Origin: Brevundimonas intermedia
GTDB taxonomy: Bacteria > Pseudomonadota > Alphaproteobacteria > Caulobacterales > Caulobacteraceae
NCBI RefSeq assembly: GCF_027922165.1
Contig: NZ_BSFD01000009.1
Location: forward strand, 124,001 to 188,000
Direction: 5' to 3'
DNA: 64,000 bases
A program made the translations under genes and the position numbers. Shown here piece after piece: positions 35,855 through 44,786 of the stretch. The notes under the pieces are model-generated. The model was given only the letters and a program-made list of their open reading frames with translations, was not told the DNA's origin and made no database searches. Each line of letters begins with the position of its first letter. Within the stretch, counting starts at the first letter, position 1.

Positions 35855-36479
35855 GGCTCATTCCTCTTCAGTCCGAACATGCGTTTCAGCTCGGCTTCGA
35901 TCCGGGAGGGCGTCTGCACCCGCGCCTTCGGCCGCTGCCCCAGCAGTTCCTTCAGGCCGGGGAACCGTTTCATCTTGGGCAGGGCCGCGACATGCCACGC
36001 CAGCCAGGCGCGGCCCTGCTGCTCCTGCTCCCGCACGCGGATCCGCGCCCGGATGGCGATGTCATAAAGGCGGGGCGTCTGGCGCCAGTAGGACTCGGGA
36101 TCGAAACCCGCCTCGACCCACAAGCCCAGGCTCCGCTCCCAGGACCAGGCCTCTACGGCTTTGGGGGGCGAGCCTTGCTCCCGGTCGCGGCCTCCGGGAA
36201 AGAGGCCTTGAACGCTGCCGCCACCAGCTGCCCGGCCATCGGGATCCCGACGGCGCTGATCAGCTCGCCGGCGGACAGCACCGACAGTTCCGGATGATGC
36301 TTGGCCAAGCCGGTATGAAACACTTTGCGGATGGCGGTCGGGCTCTTCAGCTCGAACGACCCGTCCATGATGCCGGGGAAATCAGCCTCCAGATCGCACA
36401 GGGCGTTGAAGTCCAGGACCAGCACATAGTCTTCGTCATCCGCCTTGAAGGGCACCTCGCCACGAACCCGGTTCGCCAT
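35779..36479 (-). CDS. Tail assembly chaperone GT fusion by -1 frameshift
   Basis: Reading -1 after codon 106 of the G-like gene avoids its TAG and continues KAVEAWSWERSLGLWVEAGF, then RLYDIAIRARIRVREQEQQG RAWLAWHVAALPKMKRFPGL, to a stop at 35779. The result is a 233-aa product (106 + 127). The downstream stretch is typical of tail-assembly T domains and has no good start of its own (only TTG at 36123, without a ribosome site). It overlaps the tape measure start by 76 nt, as in lambda. Confidence 0.8.
36153..36479 (-). CDS. Tail assembly chaperone G-like protein
   Basis: A 108-aa unshifted product (MANRVRGEVPFKADDEDYVL VLDFNALCDLEADFP...) ending RPPKP. This N-terminal domain is like GTA/TAC-family chaperones that coat the tape measure before tail tube polymerisation. 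It lies between tail tube and tape measure genes, the expected place. Confidence 0.85.
   Translation of the reverse strand: MANRVRGEVPFKADDEDYVLVLDFNALCDLEADFPGIMDGSFELKSPTAIRKVFHTGLAKHHPELSVLSAGELISAVGIPMAGQLVAAAFKASFPEAATGSKARPPKP
36162..36168 (-). promoter_or_regulatory. Candidate -1 programmed frameshift site C CCC CCA
   Basis: On the coding (leftward) strand the heptamer CCCCCCA, followed by AAG, is in the X XXY YYZ register: CCC in the P site can re-pair as CCC and CCA in the A site as CCC. The zero-frame TAG follows two codons later. A run of six C then AAA is an efficient-looking slip site. Confidence 0.75.
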
Positions 36480-36905
36480 TTACGCCCCCGGTGTGAAGGT
36501 GACGGGACCGGTAACCTTGATCGTGGCCGACATGCCGATCTTATCGTCGATCGCGATGTCGTCGATTGGCTGCTCAGTCACCAGGCCATCGAATACGATG
36601 GTCGCGCCATCCGACAGTGTGATCCGGAAGTTCGCCGGATCGTCGTCGTCGAACATGCCTTCCAGCACCTCATAACCATCGGCGGTGTAGTTGAAGGTCA
36701 GCGTGGCCTCGCCGCCGTCGCGTAGCGACGAGATGAACTCACGATAGCCGCCCGGCGACTGCATGTGGGTCGCATCGATCACCTCGCGCGACTTCTGCGG
36801 CGGCGTCGCCGACAGCAGCTCGCCGATGGCGGAATAGGTCGACGGCGCGGTCGACAGATATTCAGCGGTAAGGCCAAAGCCCTTTACAGCCTCGGTAGCA
36901 GCCAT
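36480..36905 (-). CDS. Major tail tube protein
   Basis: A 141-aa product (MAATEAVKGFGLTAEYLST...) with tail-tube features: a beta-sandwich body, GGEATLTFNYTADGYEVLEG and an acidic DDDDPANF loop, C-terminus IKVTGPVTFTPGA. Situated directly before the chaperone genes. Family-level call by style and position (lambda V/HK97 gp13 position). Confidence 0.85.
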   Translation of the reverse strand: MAATEAVKGFGLTAEYLSTAPSTYSAIGELLSATPPQKSREVIDATHMQSPGGYREFISSLRDGGEATLTFNYTADGYEVLEGMFDDDDPANFRITLSDGATIVFDGLVTEQPIDDIAIDDKIGMSATIKVTGPVTFTPGA

Positions 36906-36952
36906 GGCTCATTTCTCCTGCGATGGCGGGTGACGGGCTAGGCCCGGAAACA

Positions 36953-37348
36953 TCACGCCACTAGGGCGTGGTGAATGTTCAGATCGACCGAGGTGCGATA
37001 GATCGCGCCCCCGGTCTCGTCGAAGGTCTGGTCGCGTTCGTCGATCACGAAGACGGCGTCGAACCGCACCACCCCCTGGGCGAAGCGCGCGCCAGACATC
37101 ACGGCCTTCAGCGCCGTCGCGGCGGCCTTGGCCTCGGCGTAGGTCGCGCCCCAGCAGTCGGCCTGGACCCGGCTCTCGACCAGTCCGGACGGACCCAGGC
37201 TGTGATAGTCCGGCGCCCCGTCAATCCGGTGCAGCACAATGGCCGGCGTCGCCCCGCCCTGGTCGCGCCGCAACCAGGTGATCCGGTCGTCGACGACCGC
37301 CTTCAGGCTCGCCTCAGACAACAGGCGCGCAGTCAGTTGGACTTCCAT
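36953..37348 (-). CDS. Tail completion/terminator protein (DUF3168-like)
   Basis: A 131-aa product. VLHRIDGAPDYHSLGPSGL followed by VQADCWGATYAEAKAAATAL is characteristic of DUF3168 tail-completion proteins (lambda U-like ring that ends tail growth). Placed between the gp10-like and tail-tube genes. Confidence 0.85.
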   Translation of the reverse strand: MEVQLTARLLSEASLKAVVDDRITWLRRDQGGATPAIVLHRIDGAPDYHSLGPSGLVESRVQADCWGATYAEAKAAATALKAVMSGARFAQGVVRFDAVFVIDERDQTFDETGGAIYRTSVDLNIHHALVA

Positions 37349-37351
37349 GGC

Positions 37352-37807
37352 TCAGCCTTTCGGGGCGAGGCGGGCCGTCTTCCGCGCCGCGCGGGCGGCA
37401 GCCTTTTCGATCTCAGACCAAAGCTCAGCCCCGATCACTGCAGGCAGGTCGTGCCTGTGTTCGTCCCACGCCGGACGAAGCGAAGGGTGAGGTGGATGGG
37501 TGTTCGTGCCGAACTCTTCAGTGATGGCCTGCGGGTTTCCACCAGGTCCGACAAACATCTCGATGGGCGCGGTCTTCTTGTGCTGGGCCCGCTGGCGTCG
37601 CGTCAGCTTCGTGCTGATGCCGCCACTTTCCCGCAGATCGCCCGTATCGACACGGACCTTGCTACGCCAAGACTGGTCTATGGGCTCCGCGGCATTCCGC
37701 AGCGCGCGGCGACCAATGTTCTTGGCGGTCGCCTTTTTCCCGATGTCCAAAAGCGCCTGGTCGATGTCTTTCAGACCCTCGATCTTGAAGGACGGGCTAC
37801 GGGGCAT
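37352..37807 (-). CDS. HK97 gp10-family neck protein
   Basis: A 151-aa product with KIEGLKDIDQALLDIGKKAT near the N-terminus, VDTGDLRES in the middle and EFGTNTHPPHPSLRPAWDEH, all diagnostic for HK97 gp10-like proteins at the head-tail junction. It overlaps the head-closure gene by 11 nt. Confidence 0.88.
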   Translation of the reverse strand: MPRSPSFKIEGLKDIDQALLDIGKKATAKNIGRRALRNAAEPIDQSWRSKVRVDTGDLRESGGISTKLTRRQRAQHKKTAPIEMFVGPGGNPQAITEEFGTNTHPPHPSLRPAWDEHRHDLPAVIGAELWSEIEKAAARAARKTARLAPKG

Positions 37808-38141
37808 CGTCCCGCCCCACGACCGTGATTTCCAAACCTTCGCGGCGACCGATCTCCTTGACCCGCGTGATGGCGAAGGTCCGGCCGCTGAACACCAGCT
37901 GATCCTTGGGGCTCAGGTCGGCGACCTGACTGGAATGCCGGATCGTGAACCGAGCGCTGATCTCAGAGGCACGTTCGCCCGCCCGGAACCGCTCCCCGTC
38001 GCTGACCGGCGCATACCCAGCCCACACCGTGACCAGGTCGTTCCATGTCGCGACTTCGTTGTTGTAGCCGTCGCGGGTGATAGTCGCGCGCTGGAGCGTA
38101 ATGCGACGGTCTAGATTGCCCGCCTCCATCAGCAGTGCCAC
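37797..38141 (-). CDS. Head closure (head-tail joining) protein
   Basis: A 114-aa product of the SPP1 gp16/HK97 gp9-type family: GNLDRRITLQRATITRDGYN near the N-terminus, TWNDLVTVWAGYAPVSDGER, and RTFAITRVKEIGRREGLEIT. It plugs the head vertex and binds the connector. It overlaps both neighbours. Confidence 0.88.
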   Translation of the reverse strand: MALLMEAGNLDRRITLQRATITRDGYNNEVATWNDLVTVWAGYAPVSDGERFRAGERASEISARFTIRHSSQVADLSPKDQLVFSGRTFAITRVKEIGRREGLEITVVGRDDAP

Positions 38142-38677
38142 TTCCGATAGGGCTGGAGCAGGGCTTCAATCCCAAACGGCATCTGATTGACGATGGTGCC
38201 GATGACGACCGATGCGCGGTTGGCATGCCACTGGCCGATCAGCAGCAGGGCGGCTTGTTGGACCGGCGCCGGCGCTTCAGCGCCACCGACCACGTAGCGA
38301 ACCCTGACGCCCTCGGCATCGCCCCGCAGTGCTGGCCAAGAACCTGTGGCGACCAGGGCTTGGCCGTCCAAGCGATAGGCGTTGTCAGGCAACGTCTCTT
38401 CGACGCCGGCGGGCGTCAGATATTTCACGCTCTCGATGCTGCTGATCGGACCATGCGGCAGGCATTCGGCATCGCTGAAGTCGGCGACCCGAAGCTCTAA
38501 GGTTTGGGTCAGGATCGCGCGGCCGAGCCAGCCCAGCGGGTTATCAATCCAACCGGACGCTGCTGCGATATAGGATTCAAGAAGGGTGTCCTCGTCGCCA
38601 GAATCCAGCTTCAGATGATCTTTCACCATCTTGAAATCGATCAGGGGAGCCGGTGGGGTGACGACGAGGACACTCAT
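38129..38677 (-). CDS. Head-tail connector protein (gp6-like)
   Basis: A 182-aa product. DFKMVKDHLKLDSGDEDTLL followed by YIAAASGWIDNPLGWLGRAI is the helical signature of HK97 gp6/phiE125 gp8-like connectors. The position between capsid and head-closure genes agrees. Confidence 0.88.
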   Translation of the reverse strand: MSVLVVTPPAPLIDFKMVKDHLKLDSGDEDTLLESYIAAASGWIDNPLGWLGRAILTQTLELRVADFSDAECLPHGPISSIESVKYLTPAGVEETLPDNAYRLDGQALVATGSWPALRGDAEGVRVRYVVGGAEAPAPVQQAALLLIGQWHANRASVVIGTIVNQMPFGIEALLQPYRKWHC

Positions 38678-38682
38678 GACGC

Positions 38683-39054
38683 TCAGTCCACCAGAATGTG
38701 GAAGGCGCCCGTCTTGGCGTTGCCGCCCTGAGCGATGGCGATCTTCACGCGATCACCACCGATGGCGATGCGATCCTGAACGGGCGTGCCGCCCGCTGCG
38801 AACAAGGCCGCTGCGCCAGCCTGGGTGTGCGTCGCCGCGCGGGGATATCGGACGGCCGAAGCATTGACGTTCTGCTCCGTCCAGATGTTCTCGCCCGTGG
38901 CTTCGGCGGTGATCGTGAAGTCCACGCCGTCGGCGAAAGAATTAGTGCCGGGCTTCACGTACTGGACGGAATGAATATTGCCCGACGTCTTGGGCGCGTA
39001 CCCGGTGGCGGTGCCGTCAGCGGCAGTGGTCAGGGTGACCTTGTAACGACGCAT
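38683..39054 (-). CDS. Phage head-region hypothetical protein
   Basis: A 123-aa, beta-rich product (MRRYKVTLTTAADGTATGYA ...), lying between capsid and connector genes; decoration or head-fibre proteins are often found there. No specific family recognised. Confidence 0.65.
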   Translation of the reverse strand: MRRYKVTLTTAADGTATGYAPKTSGNIHSVQYVKPGTNSFADGVDFTITAEATGENIWTEQNVNASAVRYPRAATHTQAGAAALFAAGGTPVQDRIAIGGDRVKIAIAQGGNAKTGAFHILVD

Positions 39055-39111
39055 GGTCGATCTCCTATTGGGGGTTGGCGCGGTGCGCCGGGTGGCGGCC
39101 CGTAGGCCTGA

Positions 39112-39306
39112 TCAGGTTTGGGTGCCGTTGGCGTCGCCGCCTTTGCCCTTCGCCTTCTTGGGTTCGGCCTCCTCAGGGGGCTCGACCTCTTCAGCCAGGC
39201 CGCGCTTGACGAGGCTCTTGCCCACGTCCTTCTCGACCAGCTTCACGTCGCCGACTTTCGCGCGGCCGTAGTCGCCCCGCAGGGCGCGGTTGAAACGAAT
39301 GTGCAT
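39112..39306 (-). CDS. Small phage protein with basic/acidic tail
   Basis: A 64-aa product: a short domain (DYGRAKVGDVKLVEKDVGKS LVKRGLAEE) followed by a Glu/Pro then Lys/Gly-rich disordered tail. Similar small proteins follow capsid genes in HK97-like phages. Function unknown. Confidence 0.6.
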   Translation of the reverse strand: MHIRFNRALRGDYGRAKVGDVKLVEKDVGKSLVKRGLAEEVEPPEEAEPKKAKGKGGDANGTQT

Positions 39307-39363
39307 GGGGTTCTCTCTGCTGAATCAGGGTGCAGCCCAGCCTTACGACCGGGCTGCATTCCG

Positions 39364-40548
39364 TCAGGCGGCCAGCGGGAAGGTGCCGTCGACGAGGGCC
39401 GTCTCTCGCTTGACCGCGAAGGCCAGGCGCTTTTCGGCGCGAGCGGTGATCATGTTTTTCACGAAGTTGTCGCGGTCTTCCGTGGAGAACAGCACCTCGG
39501 CGTCCATGCGGTCATAGATCGTGGCCGCGACACCGAACTCGCCAGCCATAAAGTCGCCGGCGTCCATCGCAGTGGTGGCGACCACTGAACGGCCCCAGAG
39601 GGTGGGCCCAGCGAGCTGCAGCACGTTGGCGAAGATATAGGAGCCGAACTGGTTCTTCGTCAGTTCGATGCGCGCCCATTCCATCGGATTCAGGATGAAA
39701 CCGTCGCCGGCATAGTCCTGAAGTTCCAGCTGGAGCAGCGCCAGGCGCAGAGTGTCGATCGGCGTTTCATCCTCGATGGAGAACGGCGCCGCATAAGCGG
39801 TGGCGTTGGCCCGCAGGCCGTCCAAATGCTCGCCGGTGCCGTCGCCGTTCAGCAGTTCTTCGTCCTCGGCGATGTCGAGGCCGTAGCGCAGTTCGCTGTC
39901 CAGCTCGGTTTGCAGGGCAGCGGCGTCGTCCAGGGTGTTGCGCGAGATCGGCACCCAGTGGGCGATGGTGCGGACGATCGCGTCCGCTTTCGCCCAGGCG
40001 TAGTTCGATTCCGCCTTCAGGGTGTTCTCGGCGACGACTGCAGCGTTGTTGGTCCGCGCCGTTTGACGGGCGTACTCCACAGAACTTGAGTTGGTGCGGC
40101 CCTGGTTCAGCAGCGATCGAATGCGGGGCTGGCGACGGCGCAGGCTGACGATCTCGCCGTCTCGCGTCGGGGTGATCAGGCCGCCGGCGGAAGCCGACGT
40201 GATGACGTTGTTCACCTCGATGCGCTGGGTGCCTTTGGCGCCTTGAGCGATGAACGCCTTCAGGCCGTCGCTTTCGGCGATGGCTTGGCCCAAGCTCTTG
40301 GGCGGCGCCTTGTCCTGCTCGCGGCGATTGGCGGCGCTCTGCTCGAGCTGCTGTTGACGCTCCTCGACCGCCTCCAGCTTGCCCTGCAAGGCCTTCTGCT
40401 CGACCAGCAGCTTGTCCGCCGTCTGCTTGACCTCGTCGGTCACCTTGCCGGTGTCCTCGGCCTGCTTCAGCGCCTTCTCGGCCGTCTGCTTGACGTCGCC
40501 GGTGACGCGTTCAAGCTGCTGGCGAATTTCTTTGATGTCGTCCGACAT
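39364..40548 (-). CDS. HK97-fold major capsid protein
   Basis: A 394-aa product from ATG complement 40546-40548 with AAGGAA 7 nt upstream. The N-terminal about 100 residues form a coiled delta/scaffold domain (LERVTGDVKQTAEKALKQAE) that the adjacent protease should remove. The HK97 fold follows: NNVITSASAGGLITPTRDGE, WVPISRNTLDDAAALQTELD, ILNPMEWARIELTKNQFGSY, LWGRSVVATTAMDAGDFMAG. Confidence 0.94.
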   Translation of the reverse strand: MSDDIKEIRQQLERVTGDVKQTAEKALKQAEDTGKVTDEVKQTADKLLVEQKALQGKLEAVEERQQQLEQSAANRREQDKAPPKSLGQAIAESDGLKAFIAQGAKGTQRIEVNNVITSASAGGLITPTRDGEIVSLRRRQPRIRSLLNQGRTNSSSVEYARQTARTNNAAVVAENTLKAESNYAWAKADAIVRTIAHWVPISRNTLDDAAALQTELDSELRYGLDIAEDEELLNGDGTGEHLDGLRANATAYAAPFSIEDETPIDTLRLALLQLELQDYAGDGFILNPMEWARIELTKNQFGSYIFANVLQLAGPTLWGRSVVATTAMDAGDFMAGEFGVAATIYDRMDAEVLFSTEDRDNFVKNMITARAEKRLAFAVKRETALVDGTFPLAA

Positions 40549-40584
40549 TGGGTATTCCTTCAATTTTATGGGGAAAAGGGGCGG

Positions 40585-41430
40585 TCAGAGCGACCGCAGG
40601 GTCTCCGCGAGGGACCGAAGTTCCTCAGTGTCGGCAGCGCCGGGCTTGCCATAGTCGTCAGCACCAGGCGTGACGCGTTTCAGATCTTGGATCAGTTGCT
40701 TGATGTCCGAGCGGGACACCCCAGCAATCCGCCCAAGGTTGTCGGTGGCGCGCTCGGCGCGCAGGCGCTCCGTTCGCTCGCGCGACTGCGGGTCATCACG
40801 CATCGCGTCGTTTGACAGCAGGCTGTCAGCAAAGCCGCGAGCGACCGCATCAGCGCCGCCGATCCAGGTTTCCTTGTCGAGCATTTCGCCGATCTCGGCG
40901 GAGTCGATGCCCGTTCGTGAGGCGTAGATGTCGACCGCCGCACCGTCGAAGGGTTCAAGCCAGTAGGCCGTATCACGCAGCTGGTGGCGGTCGCCGGCTG
41001 CGCCGACCCAGGTATTGTGGATCATCAGGAAGCCGGCGCGGGCGATCTGAACCTCATCCCCCGCCATGGCGATGACCGATGCGGCCGAGGCGGCGATGCC
41101 GAGGATCTTCACCGTGACGCGGCCCTTGTGCTCGCGCAGCAGGTTGTAGATCGCGAGGCCTTCGAAGTAGTCGCCGCCGGGCGAGTTGATGTTGACGACC
41201 ACGTCCTGATCGCCAATCGCTCGCAGCGCGCCGGCAATGCGTTTCGTGGTCACGCCTTCGCCGGTCCACCAGTCCATCCCGATGACATCCAGGATTGAGA
41301 TGGAGGTGTCGGTTTCAGTGGCGGCGCGGACGCCAGCGTTCCAGGCCGTCATGGCGCTGGGCGGGCAGGCCGAACGCGCGAAATCGCGCCGCGCCAGAAC
41401 GGCGGCGGCCGGGAGGCTGCTCTTGTTCAT
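40585..41430 (-). CDS. ClpP-like prohead (head maturation) protease
   Basis: A 281-aa ClpP-fold serine protease. Signatures: NINSPGGDYFEGLAIYNLL (80-98), nucleophile Ser115 in ILGIAASAASVIAMAGDE, and His138 in GFLMIHNTW. It would trim the capsid delta domain and scaffold. Sits between portal and capsid genes as usual for this class. Confidence 0.93.
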   Translation of the reverse strand: MNKSSLPAAAVLARRDFARSACPPSAMTAWNAGVRAATETDTSISILDVIGMDWWTGEGVTTKRIAGALRAIGDQDVVVNINSPGGDYFEGLAIYNLLREHKGRVTVKILGIAASAASVIAMAGDEVQIARAGFLMIHNTWVGAAGDRHQLRDTAYWLEPFDGAAVDIYASRTGIDSAEIGEMLDKETWIGGADAVARGFADSLLSNDAMRDDPQSRERTERLRAERATDNLGRIAGVSRSDIKQLIQDLKRVTPGADDYGKPGAADTEELRSLAETLRSL

Positions 41431-41432
41431 TT

Positions 41433-42701
41433 TCAGTCCTTGATGTCGAGCAGGGCGCGCATCTGGGCGCGGATGTCCCCGCCGTTGGCGCCCAACTGAT
41501 CGAGCGGCGCGAGGTTGGTCTGGGCGGTAAGAACCGAGGCGCCACCGCCGCGGGCGGAAAGGTTCAGCTTCGAACGACCTTCGTCGCGATCCATCAGGCC
41601 GTTTTGGACCATGGCGCCGAGGAAGGCGGCCTTCGCGGCGCTGTCCATCTGGAGCAGGCCTTCACGATTGAACTCGGCATAGACGCGGCGCTTCTCGCCA
41701 ACCGGGATCAGGTCTTTGCGGATCCTCGCTTCGATGCGCTTGCACAGCGGGTTGATGCCGAGGGTCAGCCAGGCCAGAAGGATTTGCTCGACGCCCGAGC
41801 CCCACATAGTCTGGCCGTCGGCGGCGTGGCCGATGATGATCGGCGGCATCCCGTACCAACGGCAGATTTCCTCGACGTTGAAGCGTCGCGTCTCCAGCAT
41901 CTGGGCGTCTTCGGGCTTCAGCTCGAACGGGATGGGTTTCATCCCAGCCTCCAGCACCATGACCTTGCCGGTGTTTTCTGAGCCGGTGAACTTCTTGAAC
42001 AGGCTGCGCAGGTCATTGCGCTGTTCGGGCGTCAGCTTGTTCTGACCGGAATCGATAAACAGTGGCTGGGCCAGCCCATTGGCGAAGATTTTCGCAGCAG
42101 TTTCGTCCGACGCCATCGCCGAGCCCAGGGAGTTGGCGCCCAGGGCGATGGGCGAAAGGCCTTCGTCGCCACCGAAGTTGAAGCCGCGAAGGTGGAACAC
42201 CTTGTCGGCCGGCAGCGTCTCGACCTTGCCCCTGTCGTTGAACTTGTAGACCAGCACGCCGTTGTCGCGAGCTGGGCGGGCATCGATAGGTTGGAGCGAC
42301 GAAAGTCGTGCGCCGTTGTAGGTCCGTTCGGCGCAGCCGTTGCCGCGCGCGACGACGCCGGCAACCATGGTCTCCCAAAACTCCAGGCCGGTCTGCTCGG
42401 AGTTGGGGCTGTCAATCAGTACCGAAGCGAGGTCGTGGTCCATTCGATCGCCACGACCGCCGTCCGCCTTCCGCTCGTACATCCCCATCGGAAGGGAGGC
42501 GACGGCGGTCGCCGTGATTCGGATGCAGGCCCAGGCCGTCGCCAGCTGCAGCGTCGTGCGCAGATTGACGGCCTTGCCGGAGTTGCTGTCGCCGCCCAGT
42601 AGAAAGCCCAGCGGGTGGCTGCTGCGGATCCGTTGTTCCTTGCCCGCGTCTCCGGTGGAGAAGGTTTCCTGACGAGGGCGGCCCATGCCGAAAAATCGCA
42701 T
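41433..42701 (-). CDS. HK97-family portal protein
   Basis: A 422-aa product with portal signatures: TTLQLATAWACIRITATAVA SLP (about 45-70), YERKADGG, LVYKFNDRGK, FHLRGFNFGGDEGLSPIALG, and RWYGMPPIIIGHA. It forms the dodecameric DNA gate. One-nucleotide overlap with the terminase gene. Confidence 0.94.
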   Translation of the reverse strand: MRFFGMGRPRQETFSTGDAGKEQRIRSSHPLGFLLGGDSNSGKAVNLRTTLQLATAWACIRITATAVASLPMGMYERKADGGRGDRMDHDLASVLIDSPNSEQTGLEFWETMVAGVVARGNGCAERTYNGARLSSLQPIDARPARDNGVLVYKFNDRGKVETLPADKVFHLRGFNFGGDEGLSPIALGANSLGSAMASDETAAKIFANGLAQPLFIDSGQNKLTPEQRNDLRSLFKKFTGSENTGKVMVLEAGMKPIPFELKPEDAQMLETRRFNVEEICRWYGMPPIIIGHAADGQTMWGSGVEQILLAWLTLGINPLCKRIEARIRKDLIPVGEKRRVYAEFNREGLLQMDSAAKAAFLGAMVQNGLMDRDEGRSKLNLSARGGGASVLTAQTNLAPLDQLGANGGDIRAQMRALLDIKD

Positions 42702-44335
42702 CAGGCCATGACCGCGTTTTTGATAAAGTCATCCAAGTCCACGGGAACCTCCTCGCCAACCTGCCGGCGAGCGATCCCGAGCGCCATGGCCAGGGCCTGG
42801 GCGCCGTCGATCCGCGTCGTGCCGGTCTTGTTGGACTTGTCCTTGTCGAACTTCATGTTGCCGGCCGGGTCGCTGACGACGATGGCGCTGGCGACGTTGG
42901 CCGTCAGAACGGGGTGGCCGCCGTGGTTGAGACGGCCGGTCAGGGCGCACTCGGCGAAGAACTCCAACGCTGGCCCCATGCTTTGGAAGCCCTGCCCGAA
43001 CGGCTCCAATGGGAGCTCGGCGCCAATGTCCGCCAAGTCCGCCTTCAGGTCGTCGATGCGCCAGCGGTCGTAGGCGATGGACTGGATGTCGAAGAGCCGA
43101 CTGAGCGCGACGATCCGCTCAGCAACCACCTTGAACCGGACGGTCGGCCCCTGCATTTCCTCAAGGTGCTCGCCCTTTATCCATTCCCGGAACAGGTCTT
43201 GCTCCTGGTGCCGGCGCCCCTCCATCGCTCCCGACGGGGTCCAGAAATAGGGGACGATGTCGTAACTGGGTTCAGCCTCATCATCCGGGAAAACCAGGAC
43301 AAAGGCGGTCAGGTCATGCTTCGACGACAGGTCAAGGCCGCCATAGCATCGACGGCCGCGCAGTCGGTCTAGATCCACCGGCGTAGCTCCGAGCCTCCAG
43401 ACCGCACTGTTCACGATGCGAAGCTCTTGGTTCGCATCCACACGCTGGTTCAGCCGGAGATTTCGGAACGCCGGCTCGAATGCCGCCAGCCGCTTGGCCC
43501 GGCGTGCCTCAGCCATCACGTCTTCGATGTCGAGGAAGATGCCCCAGGCCGGGTTCACGGACCGAAGAGTATCGATCGAGAATGCATCAGCGTCGACGGG
43601 CGCCGACTTGAGTTGGACGTAGGTGGACGGTTCGTTCGGGGCGTCGTCGATCAGTTGCGACAGCGGATGATTGTCGGTGGGCGCCTGCGTCGAAATGATG
43701 ATCCCGAGCGAGTTGTTCCGCTTCCCCATGGCGGTGATCAGGTTGTCGAGAAGCTCACGATCCTTGGCCTGCGCCAGTTCGTCGTAGACCCAGAGGGAGG
43801 GTGACAGGCCATGACCGCGGCGCGCGTCTGAGGACAGCGCCTCATAAACCGAGCCTTCGCCATCGCCGGAGTTGACCTTGATAGTCTTGTGGAACTCGGA
43901 GGTGCTGACCCGTGCCGCAAAATGCGGGTTGGTCAGAATTATGGCCTCCATCTCCGCGAAGAGGATTCCCGCCTGCTTCCGATCGATGGCCGCCGAATAG
44001 ACCTCGCCACGAACTTCGGCCTCTGGACCTAAGAGGTGGGCGAGGGCCAAAGGTGCCAGCAGGCCCGTCTTTCCGTTGCCGCGCGGCTCCGACTTGATGG
44101 CGATGCGGATGCGCTTCGGGCCGTAGACCTCCTCAATGAACTCGCGCTGGCCCGGCAGCAGCTTCAGCTTTTTCCCAGCCAGCTTTCCTTTGGTGATCGG
44201 CAGGCTCTCGCAGAAGGCGATGACGCGCTGCGCTCGGGTCAGGCCCTTCTTTTTCCAGGGCTCCTTGGCCTTCGTCGTCGCCGCCAGTTCGCGGGCTAGC
44301 CGGAGCTTGCCTGCACCAGGTCCGCGTTCACCCAT
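42701..44335 (-). CDS. terL: Terminase large subunit
   Basis: A 544-aa DNA-packaging ATPase/nuclease. Walker A-like SEPRGNGKTG (82-91), Walker B SLWVYDELAQ (about 175-190), and nuclease Asp in GLDLSSKHDLTAFVLVF (about 340). HK97-type lineage by neighbours. No small terminase gene is recognised upstream; an HNH gene is there instead. Confidence 0.94.
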   Translation of the reverse strand: MGERGPGAGKLRLARELAATTKAKEPWKKKGLTRAQRVIAFCESLPITKGKLAGKKLKLLPGQREFIEEVYGPKRIRIAIKSEPRGNGKTGLLAPLALAHLLGPEAEVRGEVYSAAIDRKQAGILFAEMEAIILTNPHFAARVSTSEFHKTIKVNSGDGEGSVYEALSSDARRGHGLSPSLWVYDELAQAKDRELLDNLITAMGKRNNSLGIIISTQAPTDNHPLSQLIDDAPNEPSTYVQLKSAPVDADAFSIDTLRSVNPAWGIFLDIEDVMAEARRAKRLAAFEPAFRNLRLNQRVDANQELRIVNSAVWRLGATPVDLDRLRGRRCYGGLDLSSKHDLTAFVLVFPDDEAEPSYDIVPYFWTPSGAMEGRRHQEQDLFREWIKGEHLEEMQGPTVRFKVVAERIVALSRLFDIQSIAYDRWRIDDLKADLADIGAELPLEPFGQGFQSMGPALEFFAECALTGRLNHGGHPVLTANVASAIVVSDPAGNMKFDKDKSNKTGTTRIDGAQALAMALGIARRQVGEEVPVDLDDFIKNAVMA

Positions 44336-44427
44336 CGAGCGCGTCTCCGGAAACTAATTCAGTTTGCAGGGCCCCCGCCGGTCCTTAAGCAAAAGGTTCG
44401 GGACTTTAGACCCGCCCTCCCCCTGTC

Positions 44428-44772
44428 TCAGGCCCGATTGAAGGGGTGTAAGGGGTCAACAGGCGTTCCATCGGTCCCCAGCTCACCGGAGTAGCCTTTG
44501 GTCTCCTGCTGCTGCTTACGGCTGCTGTGGCAGCGGTATCGGGGATCGTCGCAGAGGGACTGGAATGGACCGGCGAAGAAGCCTTCCGGCGTCTCTTTGG
44601 TCTTCGGGTCTATGTGGTCGCAGACGGTGGCCAGGGTGATCCGGCCCTGTGCCTTGCACATCCGGCAGAGCGGTTCGTCGGCAAGCTGGCCCAGACGGGT
44701 GCGCTTCCACCGGGCTGTCTTGTAGAGGGAGCGATAGAGGACCGCCTTAGCGGAGCGGAAGTCTCTCACCAC
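44428..44772 (-). CDS. HNH endonuclease
   Basis: A 114-aa product with the HNH core: paired cysteines CRMC, then VCDHIDPKTKETPEGFFAG, LCDDPRYRCHSSRKQQQE. Next to terL, such nucleases are required for cos cleavage and packaging in HK97-like phages. GTG or ATG starts are possible; I used the ATG giving MVRDFRSAKAVLYRSLYKT. Confidence 0.88.
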   Translation of the reverse strand: MVRDFRSAKAVLYRSLYKTARWKRTRLGQLADEPLCRMCKAQGRITLATVCDHIDPKTKETPEGFFAGPFQSLCDDPRYRCHSSRKQQQETKGYSGELGTDGTPVDPLHPFNRA

Positions 44773-44786
44773 CTACGCGATCCAAC

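Noticed and set aside
34356..36725. Rightward 789-aa ORF opposite the tape measure and chaperone genes
   Set aside because: High-GC antisense shadow; its sequence is low-complexity Ser/Arg/Ala/Pro and all real phage genes here are leftward and well recognised.
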